From assembly GCF_008761635.1 (NCBI RefSeq), contig NZ_CP044344.1, positions 62,001-126,000 of the forward strand: a stretch of 64,000 bases of DNA, written 5' to 3'. Both the position numbers and the translations under genes were made by a program. The stretch is from Nocardioides cynanchi. Its GTDB lineage: Bacteria > Actinomycetota > Actinomycetes > Propionibacteriales > Nocardioidaceae. The notes below the pieces were generated by a model. The model had not been told where the DNA came from, did no database searches, and worked only from the letters and a program-made list of their open reading frames with translations. This document shows positions 9,691 to 18,842 of the stretch, one piece after another. Position 1 is the first letter of the stretch, and each line of letters begins with the position of its first letter.

Positions 9691-10221
9691 ATGCCTACGT
9701 ACATCGCGTTCCTCCGTGCGATCAACGTCGGGAAGCGGATGTTCGCCAAGGCCGCCATCGTGGAGGCCTGCGAGGCCGCCGGGTGCACCGACGTCGAGAC
9801 CTACATCAACACCGGCAACGTCCGGGTCACGACGCCGTTGCGCAGCCGGGCCAAGGTGGAGGCCGCCCTGGAGAAGGCGTTCCGCAGTGCGGCGGGCTTC
9901 GAGGTGCCGACCATCGTCTTCACGCCCCGGGAGCTGAGCCGGGTCGCCGCCGACGCCGACGAGCTCGCCGAGGGTCACGACGGCCTGCGCTACGTCTCGC
10001 TGCTGAAGGACGCCCCCACCGCGGCTGCGGTCCGCAAGCTCGACGGAGCCGGCAAGGAGGGTGAGCGGGCCGAGGTGCGCGGTCGCGCGGCGCACCTGCT
10101 GCTCGGCGACGACTACCACTCCGCCAAGCTCGACAACGCGGTCGTGGAGAAGCATCTGGGCGTGGCGACCAACCGCAACGTGAAGGTGGTCCGCACCCTC
10201 GCCGAGAAGTGGGGCGGATGA
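9691..10221 (+). CDS. DUF1697 family protein
   Basis: The 176-residue protein shows the DUF1697 opening YIAFLRAINVGK, a central TYINTGNV and a late RNVKVVRTL block. The family is widespread and uncharacterised. CAGGAT at 9679-9684 is six bases before the ATG, so the message may be leaderless; the longer open frame back to 9379 runs through the MarR pseudogene and is not used. The stop overlaps the next ATG (ATGA), coupling it to the enoyl-CoA hydratase. Confidence 0.88.
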   Translation: MPTYIAFLRAINVGKRMFAKAAIVEACEAAGCTDVETYINTGNVRVTTPLRSRAKVEAALEKAFRSAAGFEVPTIVFTPRELSRVAADADELAEGHDGLRYVSLLKDAPTAAAVRKLDGAGKEGERAEVRGRAAHLLLGDDYHSAKLDNAVVEKHLGVATNRNVKVVRTLAEKWGG

Positions 10222-10991
10222 CCACGACGCTGGGAGTGACGCGCTCCGACGGCGTGCTCACCCTGACCCTGGACCGGCCGGACCAGCTCAACGCGCTGAC
10301 CGACGAGCTCTCCGACGCCGTCGCCCACGAGCTCGAGCAGGCGGCGTCGTACGACGACCTGCGCGTCGTGCTGCTCCGTGGCGCGGGTCGAGCCTTCTGC
10401 GCCGGCGCCGACATCTCGGCGCCGGACGGCCCGATGCAGCTCGACGTGCGGGCTCTGGACCGGGCCAACCGGATCGTACGCGCGATCACCCGACTCGACC
10501 GGCCGGTGGTGGCCGGCGTCCACGGCGTCGCGGCCGGCGTGGGCTGCTCGATCGCGCTGGCCAGCGACCTGTGCGTGGCCTCGGAGTCGGCGTCGTTCCT
10601 GCTGGCCTTCACCCGGATCGGGCTGATGCCGGACGGCGGCTCGAGCGCCACCGTCGCCTCGTCGATCGGCCGGGCCCGGGCGATGCGGATGGCGTTGCTG
10701 GCCGAGCCGTTGACCGGTCGTGAGGCCTACGACGCCGGGCTGGTCAGCCACCTGGCCGAGGACGACGCCTTCGAGACGGTGCTGTCCGAGGTGGCGGGCC
10801 GGCTGGCAGCCGCGGCCCCGCTCGCGTTGGCCGCCACCAAGCGCGCGGTCAACGCGGCGTCGCTCCGAGGACTCGACGACGCGCTGGAGCGCGAGCGCAC
10901 CGGGCAGACGATGCTGTTGCGGACCGCCGACGCGGCGGAGGGGATGCGGGCGTTCGCCGAGCGCCGCCGCCCGGAGTTCGAGGGGGAGTGA
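10218..10991 (+). CDS. Enoyl-CoA hydratase/isomerase family protein
   Basis: The 257-residue crotonase-fold protein has the first oxyanion-hole loop GRAFCAGADIS near residue 60 and the second HGVAAGVGCSIALASD near 105. FTRIGLMPDGGSSA matches the region where one catalytic Glu lies in true hydratases; here it is Asp/Gly-rich, as in many actinobacterial homologues. Substrate is therefore uncertain: fatty-acid or aromatic-acid CoA thioesters are possible. It overlaps the DUF1697 stop and the next start, forming a three-gene operon. Confidence 0.88.
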   Translation: MTTTLGVTRSDGVLTLTLDRPDQLNALTDELSDAVAHELEQAASYDDLRVVLLRGAGRAFCAGADISAPDGPMQLDVRALDRANRIVRAITRLDRPVVAGVHGVAAGVGCSIALASDLCVASESASFLLAFTRIGLMPDGGSSATVASSIGRARAMRMALLAEPLTGREAYDAGLVSHLAEDDAFETVLSEVAGRLAAAAPLALAATKRAVNAASLRGLDDALERERTGQTMLLRTADAAEGMRAFAERRRPEFEGE

Positions 10992-11392
10992 TGGAGCAGC
11001 TGCGCAGGGCCCTGGAGACCAAGGACGCCGCCGCCGTCGAGGCGCTGCTCGCCGAGGACGTGGTGTTCCGCAGCCCGGCGCTGTTCAAGCCGTACGCCGG
11101 CCGGGCAGCCACGATGGTCTTCCTGCGGGCGGCGATGGAGACCTTCGAGGACTTCCGCTACGTGCGGACCTTCATCGAGGACTCCTCCTCCGGGAGCCGG
11201 GGGCACGTGCTGATGTTCACCGCGTCCGTGGGTGGCCGAGAGCTCGAGGGCGCGGACTTCGTGACCGTGGACGAAGTGGGCCTGGTCAGCGAGTTCCGGG
11301 TGATGATCCGGCCGATGAGCGGGCTGGTCGCCCTGGCCGAGGCGATGGCGCCGCGGGTCGCCGGGCCCCTCGCCGACCTCAGTCGAGGGTGA
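10991..11392 (+). CDS. SnoaL-like / NTF2-fold protein
   Basis: The 133-residue alpha+beta protein opens with LRRALETKDAAAVEALLAEDVVFRS, the usual helix-loop of NTF2-like SnoaL proteins, and shows FVTVDEVGLVSEFRVMIRP at the end of the cone. Such folds serve as small isomerases, hydrolases or ligand-binding domains. Its ATG overlaps the hydratase stop (TGATG); GTG at 10988 is an alternative start one codon upstream. It ends 14 bases inside the convergent pncA gene. Function is unknown. Confidence 0.8.
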   Translation: MEQLRRALETKDAAAVEALLAEDVVFRSPALFKPYAGRAATMVFLRAAMETFEDFRYVRTFIEDSSSGSRGHVLMFTASVGGRELEGADFVTVDEVGLVSEFRVMIRPMSGLVALAEAMAPRVAGPLADLSRG

Positions 11393-11954
11393 CGCCGGCC
11401 CCGGCCAGCTCGACGAGCGCCGCCTCGGTCGTCTCGGCCGCGACACCGGCGCACAGGGCGGTCAGCACATGGGTCTCGAACCCCTCCGCCTGCGCGTCGA
11501 GGGCGGTGGCCCGGACGCAGTGGTCGGTGGCGATCCCGCACACGTCGACCTGCTCGACCCCGCGCCGGCGCAGCCACTCGGCGAGGCCGTCCCCACCCGT
11601 CGTACGGCCCTCGAAGCCGGAGTAGGCCGCTGCGTGCTCGCCCTTGAGGAAGATCGCGTCGAAGGGTTGCGGATCGAGGTTGGGGTGGAACGCCTCGCCG
11701 TCGGTCCCGACCTTGCAGTGCACCGGCCACGAGTCCACGAAGTCGGGCTCCCGCGCCCAGTGGGCGCCCGGGTCGACGTGGTGGTCCTTGGTGGCCACGA
11801 CGTGGTCGTACGCCGGGGCGTCAGGCCCCTGCCGGGTCCAGAGGTGCAGGAGCTCGCCGATGTCGCTGGCCACCCGGGCGCCACCGGTCACCGGCAGCGA
11901 GCCGCCCTCGCAGAAGTCGTTCTGCACGTCCACGACGATCAGCGCGCGGGTCAT
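11379..11954 (-). CDS. pncA: Nicotinamidase
   Basis: The 191-residue isochorismatase-fold amidase hydrolyses nicotinamide to nicotinate for NAD salvage. Catalytic residues are visible: Asp9 in VVDVQNDF, Lys in LKGEHAAAYSGFEG, and the nucleophilic Cys in GIATDHCVRAT. The metal site is DHHVDPGAHWA, which fits PncA rather than other isochorismatase-like hydrolases. TAATCT at 11961-11966 is six bases upstream of the ATG. It lies downstream of pncB on the same strand, 76 bases apart, so the two salvage steps are adjacent. Confidence 0.93.
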   Translation of the reverse strand: MTRALIVVDVQNDFCEGGSLPVTGGARVASDIGELLHLWTRQGPDAPAYDHVVATKDHHVDPGAHWAREPDFVDSWPVHCKVGTDGEAFHPNLDPQPFDAIFLKGEHAAAYSGFEGRTTGGDGLAEWLRRRGVEQVDVCGIATDHCVRATALDAQAEGFETHVLTALCAGVAAETTEAALVELAGAGVTLD

Positions 11955-12030
11955 GGGTCGAGATTATCGGGGCCGCTCGTGCGGCGGTGACGCGGAGTGG
12001 ACGGGCTGCCCCGGGGTCCTCCGGGCCCGC

Positions 12031-13314
12031 TCAGACGTGGAGGGTCGGGATCACCGGCTCGCCGCGGGACATCTGCTGGGCCGCCGGGGGCAGCTCGGCG
12101 CGGGCCGCATGGTGGCGGTCCCGGGCGGCGTCGAGGGTTTCGCGACCGACGACCTCGCCACCCCGCACCAGCGGCACGAGCAGCGACCGGTCGTCTCCGT
12201 CGTCGATCGGCGCCTCGCCGATGCCGACCACCTCGGCCTCGGCCACCCCGGCGGCGCTGCGGCGACGCAGGGCGTACTTGCGGCCCCCGATCGAGATCTT
12301 GTCCGTGCTCCGCTTGGCCACCGAGACCATCGCGCCGTCGTCGCCCTCCCGGGAGACCAGCTTGTAGACGAAGCCGCAGGTCGGGTGGCCCGAGCCGGTC
12401 ACCAGCTGCGTGCCGACGCCGTACGCGTCGACCGGCGCCGAGGCCAGCGCCGCGATCGCGAACTCGTCGAGGTCGCTGGTCACCACGATCCGGGTCGAGG
12501 TCGCCCCGAGGGAGTCCAGCTGCCGTCGCACCTGATGGGCCAGTTCGCCGAGGTCACCGGAGTCGAGGCGTACGGCGCCCAGTGAGGTGCCGGCGATCTC
12601 GACGCCGAGCCGCACCGCCTCGCGGATGTCGTAGGTGTCGACGAGCAGCGTGGTGCCCTCACCGAGGGAGGTGACCTGCGCCCGGAACGCGTCGGCCTCG
12701 GTGTCGTGGAGGAGGGTGAAGCTGTGTGCGCTGGTGCCGGCCGTGGGTACGCCGTACCGCTGACGGGCCGCGAGGTTGGAGCTGGTCGCGAAGCCGGCGA
12801 CGTACGCGGCCCTGGCCGCGGCGACCGCAGCCTCCTCGTGCGTCCGGCGCGACCCCATCTCGATGCAGGGGCGGTCGCCGGCCACGCTGGTCATCCGCGA
12901 TGCCGCCGAGGCGATCGCCGAGTCGTGGTTGTAGATCGAGAGCAGCAGCGTCTCCAGCAACACCGCCTCGGCGAACGTGCCCTCGACCACCAGCAGCGGC
13001 GAGTACGGCAGGTACACCTCACCCTCGGCGTAGCCCCAGACGTCGCCGGTGAACCGGTGCGACGCCAGCCATTCACGGGTGCGCTCGTCGACGACGTCGC
13101 GCAGCGCTTCGAGCACCTCGTCGTCGAAGCGGAAGCGCTCCAGCGCGTCGAGCGCCCGGCCGACGCCGGCCACGACGCCGTACCGACGGCCCTCCGGGAG
13201 GCGGCGGGGGAACAGCTCGAACACCGACCGGCGCTGCGCCGTCCCGGAGCCGAGGGCCGCCTGGAGCATGGTCAGCTCGTAGTGGTCGGTGAGCAACGCG
13301 GTCGAGGCGGGCAC
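12031..13314 (-). CDS. pncB: Nicotinate phosphoribosyltransferase
   Basis: The 427-residue enzyme joins nicotinate and PRPP to give nicotinate mononucleotide, the step after PncA. Diagnostic stretches include [15 protein letters not shown] at the N-terminus, [12 protein letters not shown], the phosphate-binding [14 protein letters not shown], and VGTQLVTG. It starts at GTG 13314 with TACGCT six bases upstream. It is divergent from clpS, 50 bases away, in the same order as pncB1-clpS in M. tuberculosis. Confidence 0.95.
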   Translation of the reverse strand: MPASTALLTDHYELTMLQAALGSGTAQRRSVFELFPRRLPEGRRYGVVAGVGRALDALERFRFDDEVLEALRDVVDERTREWLASHRFTGDVWGYAEGEVYLPYSPLLVVEGTFAEAVLLETLLLSIYNHDSAIASAASRMTSVAGDRPCIEMGSRRTHEEAAVAAARAAYVAGFATSSNLAARQRYGVPTAGTSAHSFTLLHDTEADAFRAQVTSLGEGTTLLVDTYDIREAVRLGVEIAGTSLGAVRLDSGDLGELAHQVRRQLDSLGATSTRIVVTSDLDEFAIAALASAPVDAYGVGTQLVTGSGHPTCGFVYKLVSREGDDGAMVSVAKRSTDKISIGGRKYALRRRSAAGVAEAEVVGIGEAPIDDGDDRSLLVPLVRGGEVVGRETLDAARDRHHAARAELPPAAQQMSRGEPVIPTLHV

Positions 13315-13364
13315 GCGCCCAGCGTAGGGCCGGGGCGACGTCCCGGCTGTGCCACCATGGCCCC

Positions 13365-13658
13365 ATGGCGACCACGAGCCCGGTCGAGGTCGAGCCTGAC
13401 CTCACCCCCGACGAGATCACCTTGGTCTCCAAGCCCTGGGTGACCATCGTCTGGAACGACCCGGTGAACCTGATGAGCTATGTGACCTACGTGTTCCGCA
13501 CCTACTTCGGCTACGACAAGAAGAAGGCCGAGAAGCTGATGCTCGAGGTGCACCACGACGGCAGGTCGGTGGTCAGCAACGGCTCCCGCGAGGAGATGGA
13601 GCGCGACGTCCAGGCCATGCACGAGTACGGCCTGTGGGCCACCCTGGAACGCCAGTGA
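13365..13658 (+). CDS. clpS: ATP-dependent Clp protease adaptor ClpS
   Basis: The 97-residue N-degron adaptor binds the ClpC or ClpA N-terminal domain and delivers proteins with bulky N-terminal residues to ClpP. Motifs are canonical: [20 protein letters not shown] with the binding-pocket Asn-Asp, then [19 protein letters not shown] carrying the conserved His. Next to it is DUF2017, its usual actinobacterial partner; the 49-base gap contains a GC-rich palindromic stretch. Confidence 0.95.
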   Translation: MATTSPVEVEPDLTPDEITLVSKPWVTIVWNDPVNLMSYVTYVFRTYFGYDKKKAEKLMLEVHHDGRSVVSNGSREEMERDVQAMHEYGLWATLERQ

Positions 13659-13707
13659 ACACAGCACCAGATCGCTCGCTGCGCTCTCGCTCCGGCGGGG
13701 ACCCCGG

Positions 13708-14289
13708 ATGAGCGGCTTCACGCGGCACCGGCGGAGCGGTCACCTGATCGCCACGTTCTCCGGCTTCGAGGCCGACCTGCTGCGCTCCCTGGCCTCCCAG
13801 CTGGTCGAGCTCCTCCGCAACGAGGCCGCCGTACCCCACGAGCACGCCGATCCGCTGGAGGCCATGCTCAGCTTCGACGGGCCGACCACCGAGCCCGAGG
13901 ACCCCGTGCTGGCCCGTCTCTTCCCGACGGCGTACGGCGAGGACGACGAGGCGGCCTCCGAGTTCCGCCGGTTCACCGAGGGCGCCCTGCGCGACGGCAA
14001 GGCGGCGGGCGCAGCCTTCGTCATCGACTCCCTGGAGGAGGCGGGGCTGCCCGCCGAGCTGGGAGAGGAGCGGCTGGTGATCGACGTCGAGCTCGACGAG
14101 CCGGGCGCCCTGACCTGGCTGAAGTCGTTCACCGACCTCCGGCTGGCCCTGGCCACGCGCCTGGAGGTCGTCGAGGGTGACGAGGCCTATTGGGACGCCC
14201 TGCCCGACGACGATCCGCGGGCTCAGGCGCACGACATCTACGAGTGGATCGGGGCGCTCCAGGAGACCCTGGTCGACGCCCTGGGGTAG
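13708..14289 (+). CDS. DUF2017 family protein
   Basis: The 193-residue acidic, helical protein of unknown function is encoded right after clpS across actinobacteria (as Rv1332 in M. tuberculosis). Recognisable pieces are LASQLVELLRNE near residue 35, DPVLARLFPTAY near 70, and the C-terminal ALATRLEV...IYEWIGALQETLVDAL. The conserved neighbour suggests involvement in Clp proteolysis, which is inference. Its TAG stop sits in the motif TAGTCCGAC. Confidence 0.88.
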   Translation: MSGFTRHRRSGHLIATFSGFEADLLRSLASQLVELLRNEAAVPHEHADPLEAMLSFDGPTTEPEDPVLARLFPTAYGEDDEAASEFRRFTEGALRDGKAAGAAFVIDSLEEAGLPAELGEERLVIDVELDEPGALTWLKSFTDLRLALATRLEVVEGDEAYWDALPDDDPRAQAHDIYEWIGALQETLVDALG

Positions 14290-14366
14290 TCCGACGGCGT
14301 ACTTGTGGTCTGGCCCGACTCCGTGTTTGGGTGACCGCACCACACGCACCCACTCGGAGGAACTCT

Positions 14367-15215
14367 GTGAAGCTCACGCTCAAGCGCCCGGCGCGGACCA
14401 CCACCATCGCGTTCGCGTCGCTCGCTGCCGGCATGGCACTGACCGTGCCCGGACTGGCGCTCGCCCACGACGGTCACAAGGCCGTCCCCGCTCCGCCGGC
14501 AGCACCGACCAGCGCCGACCAGATCCAGAACATCGACCAGGTCAAGACCGCGATCAAGGCCTACTACGGCGACACGCCGACCACCACCGTCGCCCCCGGG
14601 ACCGCCACCAACCCGCCGACGTTCATCCACACCTTCAACCCGGACGGCGCCTACGCCCACGAGGTCGAGGGCATCGCCGCCCGCGCTGCCAAGGAGCTCA
14701 GCCACCACCACAAGCGGACCGCGAACAAGGCGATCCTGTTCGACATCGACGACACGACGCTGAACACCTACAGCTACGAGATCTTCAGCAACTTCGTGTA
14801 CAACCCGGCGACGAACGCCAACTTCGTCAACGCCTCCGACCCGCAGGTCTTCCCGGCGGTTCCCGGCATGGTGGGTCTGGAGAAGTCGGCCGAGGCCCAC
14901 GGTTACCAGGTCTACTTCCTGACCGGGCGTCCGATCACCCAGAAGGACGGCACCATCCTCAACCTGACGAGGGCCGGCTACGACGTCGACCCGACCCACG
15001 TCTACCTCAAGGACGCCAGTGGCGCGACCGAGCCGTGGCTGTCCAGCTGCGCCCCGGCCTGCACCACGGTCCAGTACAAGTCGCTGACCCGTCAGCACAT
15101 CGAGAGCCTCGGTGTCGACATCGTCGCCAACTTCGGTGACCAGTTCAGCGACCTGAAGGGCGGCTTCGCGGACTCGACCTACAAGATCCCGAACCCGATG
15201 TACTACCTGCCCTGA
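14367..15215 (+). CDS. Secreted HAD-superfamily (subfamily IIIB) acid phosphatase
   Basis: The 282-residue protein has a Sec signal (KRPARTTTIAFASLAAGMAL, cleavage near ALA-HDG) and the HAD nucleophile motif ILFDIDDTTLNTY, later YFLTGRP and VANFGDQFSD, matching HAD acid phosphatases related to plant VSP proteins and class B phosphatases. It probably scavenges phosphate outside the membrane. GTG 14367 was chosen because GGAGG lies seven bases before it and the signal follows at once. It sits between DUF2017 and mec, where M. tuberculosis carries a different hydrolase gene. Confidence 0.9.
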   Translation: MKLTLKRPARTTTIAFASLAAGMALTVPGLALAHDGHKAVPAPPAAPTSADQIQNIDQVKTAIKAYYGDTPTTTVAPGTATNPPTFIHTFNPDGAYAHEVEGIAARAAKELSHHHKRTANKAILFDIDDTTLNTYSYEIFSNFVYNPATNANFVNASDPQVFPAVPGMVGLEKSAEAHGYQVYFLTGRPITQKDGTILNLTRAGYDVDPTHVYLKDASGATEPWLSSCAPACTTVQYKSLTRQHIESLGVDIVANFGDQFSDLKGGFADSTYKIPNPMYYLP

Positions 15216-15326
15216 TCACCTCGGCGGTCGAGTGACCATCTCGGTGGTCGAGCGACCATCTCGGTGGTCGCGCACCATCTCGGTGGTCGAGCGACCATCT
15301 CGGTGGTCGAGCGAAGTCGAGACCAC
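15216..15326. repeat. Tandem 20-bp repeat, ACCATCTCGGTGGTCGAGCG
   Basis: Four close copies start at 15235, 15255, 15274 and 15294, with a degenerate one at 15216-15234; the copy at 15255 is 19 bp. The array ends with AAGTCGAGACC, forming GGTCGAGCGAAGTCGAGACC, a dispersed palindromic style seen in related genomes. A single copy lies at 18737-18760. It sits directly after the acid phosphatase stop and before the terminator at 15331. Confidence 0.8.
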
Positions 15327-15330
15327 ACGA

Positions 15331-15364
15331 ACGACGCCCCGGGACCTCGGTCCCGGGGCGTCGT
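15331..15364 (+). terminator. Strong hairpin, probable terminator
   Basis: ACGACGCCCCGGGACC at 15331-15346 pairs perfectly with 15349-15364 around a two-base TC (effective CTCG) loop. There is no T-run, which is common for actinobacterial terminators. It separates the acid phosphatase from the mec-cysO operon, whose -10 hexamer begins at 15382. Confidence 0.75.
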
Positions 15365-15394
15365 CGTACCCGGCGGTTCACTACCCTGAACGGC

Positions 15395-15862
15395 GTGCTC
15401 ACCCTCGCGCGGACGACGTACGACGGCATCGTGGCGCACGCCAAGCGGGACCACCCCGACGAGGCGTGCGGCATCGTGGCCGGCCCGGAGGGCAGCGATC
15501 GCCCCGAACGGCTGGTGGAGATGGTGAACGCGGCCGGCAGCCCGACGTTCTACGAGTTCGACTCCACAGAGCTGCTCGCGCTCTACAAGGAACTGTGGGC
15601 GCGCGACGAGGAGCCGGTCGTCGTCTACCACTCGCACACGGCCACCGAGGCCTACCCGAGCCGCACCGACATCGGCCTCGCGAGCGAGCCTGGGGCCCAC
15701 TACGTGCTGGTCAGCACGCGGGAGCACGGGAATAACGACGGCCCCGTGGAGTTCAGGTCGTATCGGATCGTCGACGGTCAGGTGACCGAGGAAGAGGTCA
15801 TCGTGGTCGACGTCCTGCCCGAGACCCCCACCGACCCAGGAGACCAGCCCGATGCCCGTTGA
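15395..15862 (+). CDS. mec: Mec-type JAMM metallopeptidase (M67) for CysO
   Basis: The 155-residue JAB1/MPN protein has a complete JAMM zinc site: Glu23 (DEACGIV), then His79-Ser-His81 with Asp92 exactly ten residues on. In M. tuberculosis, Mec hydrolyses the CysO-cysteine adduct to release cysteine. GTG 15395 is seven bases after TACCCT (15382-15387), so the operon mRNA may be leaderless. Its stop overlaps cysO by 11 bases. Here it may also trim the CysO C-terminus (see cysO). Confidence 0.93.
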   Translation: MLTLARTTYDGIVAHAKRDHPDEACGIVAGPEGSDRPERLVEMVNAAGSPTFYEFDSTELLALYKELWARDEEPVVVYHSHTATEAYPSRTDIGLASEPGAHYVLVSTREHGNNDGPVEFRSYRIVDGQVTEEEVIVVDVLPETPTDPGDQPDAR

Positions 15863-16151
15863 GGTCCGGATCCCGACCATCCTGCGCACCTACACCGCCG
15901 GTCAGAAGGCCGTCGACGCGAGCGGCAGCAGCCTGAGCGCGCTGATCGACGACCTGGAGGCCAACCACCCGGGCCTCAAGGACCGCCTGATCGAGAACGG
16001 CGACCTGCGCCGCTTCGTCAACGTCTACGTCAACGACGAGGACGTCCGGTTCCTCGGCGGCCTGGAAGCCCCGGTCGCCGACGGCGACCAGGTGGTCGTC
16101 CTGCCGGCGGTCGCCGGCGGCGGTCTCGACCGGCTCGCGCACCGGGGATGA
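15852..16151 (+). CDS. cysO: CysO-like sulfur carrier with C-terminal extension
   Basis: The 99-residue ubiquitin-fold ThiS/MoaD protein carries thiocarboxylate sulfur for the CysM cysteine pathway. LIDDLEANHPGLKDRLI, RFVNVYVNDEDVRFL and the tail VVVLPAVAGG mark it as CysO. Unlike M. tuberculosis CysO, the di-glycine (residues 89-90) is not terminal: nine more residues, GLDRLAHRG, follow before TGA. Neither other frame has an early stop, so a small sequencing slip does not explain it. Processing to expose Gly-Gly would be needed. Its TGA overlaps the next ATG. Confidence 0.92.
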   Translation: MPVEVRIPTILRTYTAGQKAVDASGSSLSALIDDLEANHPGLKDRLIENGDLRRFVNVYVNDEDVRFLGGLEAPVADGDQVVVLPAVAGGGLDRLAHRG

Positions 16152-16702
16152 GCGACCCGCGTCGTACCTTCCTTCTCGTCGACGGCGAGAACATCGACGC
16201 GACGCTCGGCACGTCCCTGTTCAACCGGCGGCCCCAGCCCGAGGAGCGGCCCCGCTGGGAGCGGCTGACGTCCTTCGCCGAGGCGACGTGGGGCCAGCCG
16301 GCCATGGGGCTGTTCTTCCTCAACGCCAGCAACGGCAACATGCCCCTGCCGTTCGTGCAGGCCCTGCTGGCAATGGGCTACCGGCCGGTCCCGCTGGCCG
16401 GCAGCTCCGACGAGAAGGTCGTCGACGTCGGCATCCAGCGTACGCTCGAGGCGCTGAAGGGCCACGACGCCGACGTGATGCTGTGCAGCCACGACGGTGA
16501 CTTCGCGCCGCAGCTGGGCGCACTGGACGACGGTCGGCGGCTCGGGCTCCTCGCGCTCCGCGAGTTCGTCAGCGGCCAGCTCACCGGGCTCGACATCCCC
16601 TTGTTCGACCTCGAGGACGACGTGGCCGCCTTCAACGCGCCCCTGCCGCGGGTCCGGATCATCCCGCTGTCCGACTTCGACCCCGAGCACTTCCTGCGCT
16701 GA
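16148..16702 (+). CDS. NYN-domain (PIN-like) protein
   Basis: The 184-residue protein has NYN/PIN-like features: TFLLVDGENIDATL at the N-terminus (first acidic residue plus Asn), EKVVDVGIQRTLEAL in the middle, and MLCSHDGDFAPQL with the late acidic pair. NYN domains are metal-dependent ribonucleases or RNA-binding proteins. It overlaps cysO by four bases and lies 21 bases before cysM, so it is cotranscribed with cysteine-synthesis genes. Its target is unknown. Confidence 0.85.
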   Translation: MSDPRRTFLLVDGENIDATLGTSLFNRRPQPEERPRWERLTSFAEATWGQPAMGLFFLNASNGNMPLPFVQALLAMGYRPVPLAGSSDEKVVDVGIQRTLEALKGHDADVMLCSHDGDFAPQLGALDDGRRLGLLALREFVSGQLTGLDIPLFDLEDDVAAFNAPLPRVRIIPLSDFDPEHFLR

Positions 16703-17671
<969 letters not shown>

Positions 17672-17737
17672 GGGGCGGCTTCGCCGGATTCGGGTTACCC
17701 TGAGCCGACCGCCGAGCCCAGCCCACGTGGAGTGCCC

Positions 17738-18721
17738 GTGCCCGACCGCAACATCGTCGTCTTCAGCGGGTCCGCACACCGTCCCCTGGCCAAGGCCATC
17801 TGCCATGACCTCGAGGTCCCGCTCTCGTCGGTGGAGATGACGCGGTTCAGCAACGACTGCCTCCAGGCCCAGCTCCAGGCGAACTGCCGCCAGCGCGACG
17901 TCTTCATCGTCCAGCCGCTGGTGCCGCCCACGCAGGAGCACCTGATGGAGCTCCTGCTGATGATCGACGCCGCTCGCGGAGCCAGTGCCGGCTCGATCAC
18001 CGCGGTGATCCCGTTCTACGCCTACGCGCGCTCGGACAAGAAGGATGCCTCGCGGATCTCGATCGGCGGCCGCCTCGTGGCCGACATGCTGGCCACCGCC
18101 GGTGTGCACCGCGTGATCACGATGACCCTGCACGCACCCCAGGTGCACGGGTTCTTCTCGGTGCCCGTCGACCAGCTCACCGCGCTCGGCATCCTCGCCG
18201 ACCACTTCCTCGCCCAGGACCTCTCCGACGCGGTCGTGGTCTCGCCCGACTTCGGCAACGCCAAGACGGCCACCCAGTTCTCCCGGCTGCTCGGCCTCAA
18301 CGTCGCGGCCGGCAACAAGCGCCGCCTGGCCGACGACCGGGTGGTGATCGACTCGATCGTGGGCGACGTGGTCGGCAAGCGAGCCATCGTGCTCGACGAC
18401 GAGATCGCCACCGGTGGCTCGATCATCGAGCTCCTCGACCGGCTCGGTGACCAGGGCTGCACCGACGCCGCGATCGCCTGCACCCACGGGCTGTTCGTCG
18501 GCAAGGCCGTCGAGCGGCTGCGTGACCATCCGATGATCTCCGAGGTGGTCACCACCGACACGGTGCCGGCTCCCGCGAACTGGCCGGAGCTGAAGGTGCG
18601 CACCGTGGCCGGGCTCTTCGCCGAGGCGATCGCCCGGATCCATGCCGGCGAGTCGGTCAGCAGTCTGTTCGACGGCGTCGACCCCTCGCTCGGGCCGCCG
18701 CAGGCCAAGCTCTTCGAGTAA
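17738..18721 (+). CDS. Divergent ribose-phosphate pyrophosphokinase-like protein
   Basis: The 327-residue protein resembles PRPP synthetase: VFSGSAHRPLAKAI, IVQPLVPPTQEHLMELLLMI, FYAYARSDKKD, and a PRPP loop VLDDEIATGGSI in place of the usual DDxxDTGGT. It is likely a second synthetase, distinct from the housekeeping one normally encoded beside glmU. GGAG at 17729-17732 fits the GTG at 17738; a GTG at 17732 overlaps that site and is less likely. It may feed the PRPP-dependent salvage enzymes encoded nearby, which is speculative. Confidence 0.85.
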   Translation: MPDRNIVVFSGSAHRPLAKAICHDLEVPLSSVEMTRFSNDCLQAQLQANCRQRDVFIVQPLVPPTQEHLMELLLMIDAARGASAGSITAVIPFYAYARSDKKDASRISIGGRLVADMLATAGVHRVITMTLHAPQVHGFFSVPVDQLTALGILADHFLAQDLSDAVVVSPDFGNAKTATQFSRLLGLNVAAGNKRRLADDRVVIDSIVGDVVGKRAIVLDDEIATGGSIIELLDRLGDQGCTDAAIACTHGLFVGKAVERLRDHPMISEVVTTDTVPAPANWPELKVRTVAGLFAEAIARIHAGESVSSLFDGVDPSLGPPQAKLFE

Positions 18722-18736
18722 GCCCGGCTCGGGCTG

Positions 18737-18760
18737 CTCTCGACATCGCTCGACCACCGA
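18737..18760 (-). repeat. Single copy of the TCGGTGGTCGAGCG repeat
   Basis: Read on the minus strand this stretch is TCGGTGGTCGAGCG followed by ATGTCGAGAG, matching the end of the array at 15294-15326 except for two bases. It lies in the murI upstream gap (18722-18842). It shows the motif is dispersed and not confined to one tandem array. Confidence 0.7.
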
Positions 18761-18842
18761 CCCGCCGGCTGGTCACCGATCCGCGTGACGTCGGTCGCGT
18801 CGGAGTGCGGGCCGGGGGTGGGACCACCTACCCTGTGCGTTT

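Noticed and set aside
12031-13364. Riboswitch upstream of pncB or clpS
   Set aside because: Only 50 bases separate the divergent starts, too few for a known aptamer, and a -10 six bases from pncB implies no leader.
14281-14340. A third GATAGTCCG palindrome after DUF2017
   Set aside because: TAGTCCGAC contains the DUF2017 stop, but no mirrored arm is found downstream.
15235-15313. CRISPR-like or protein-coding tandem repeat
   Set aside because: Copies abut without spacers and the 19-20 bp period is not a codon multiple; it is a plain DNA repeat.
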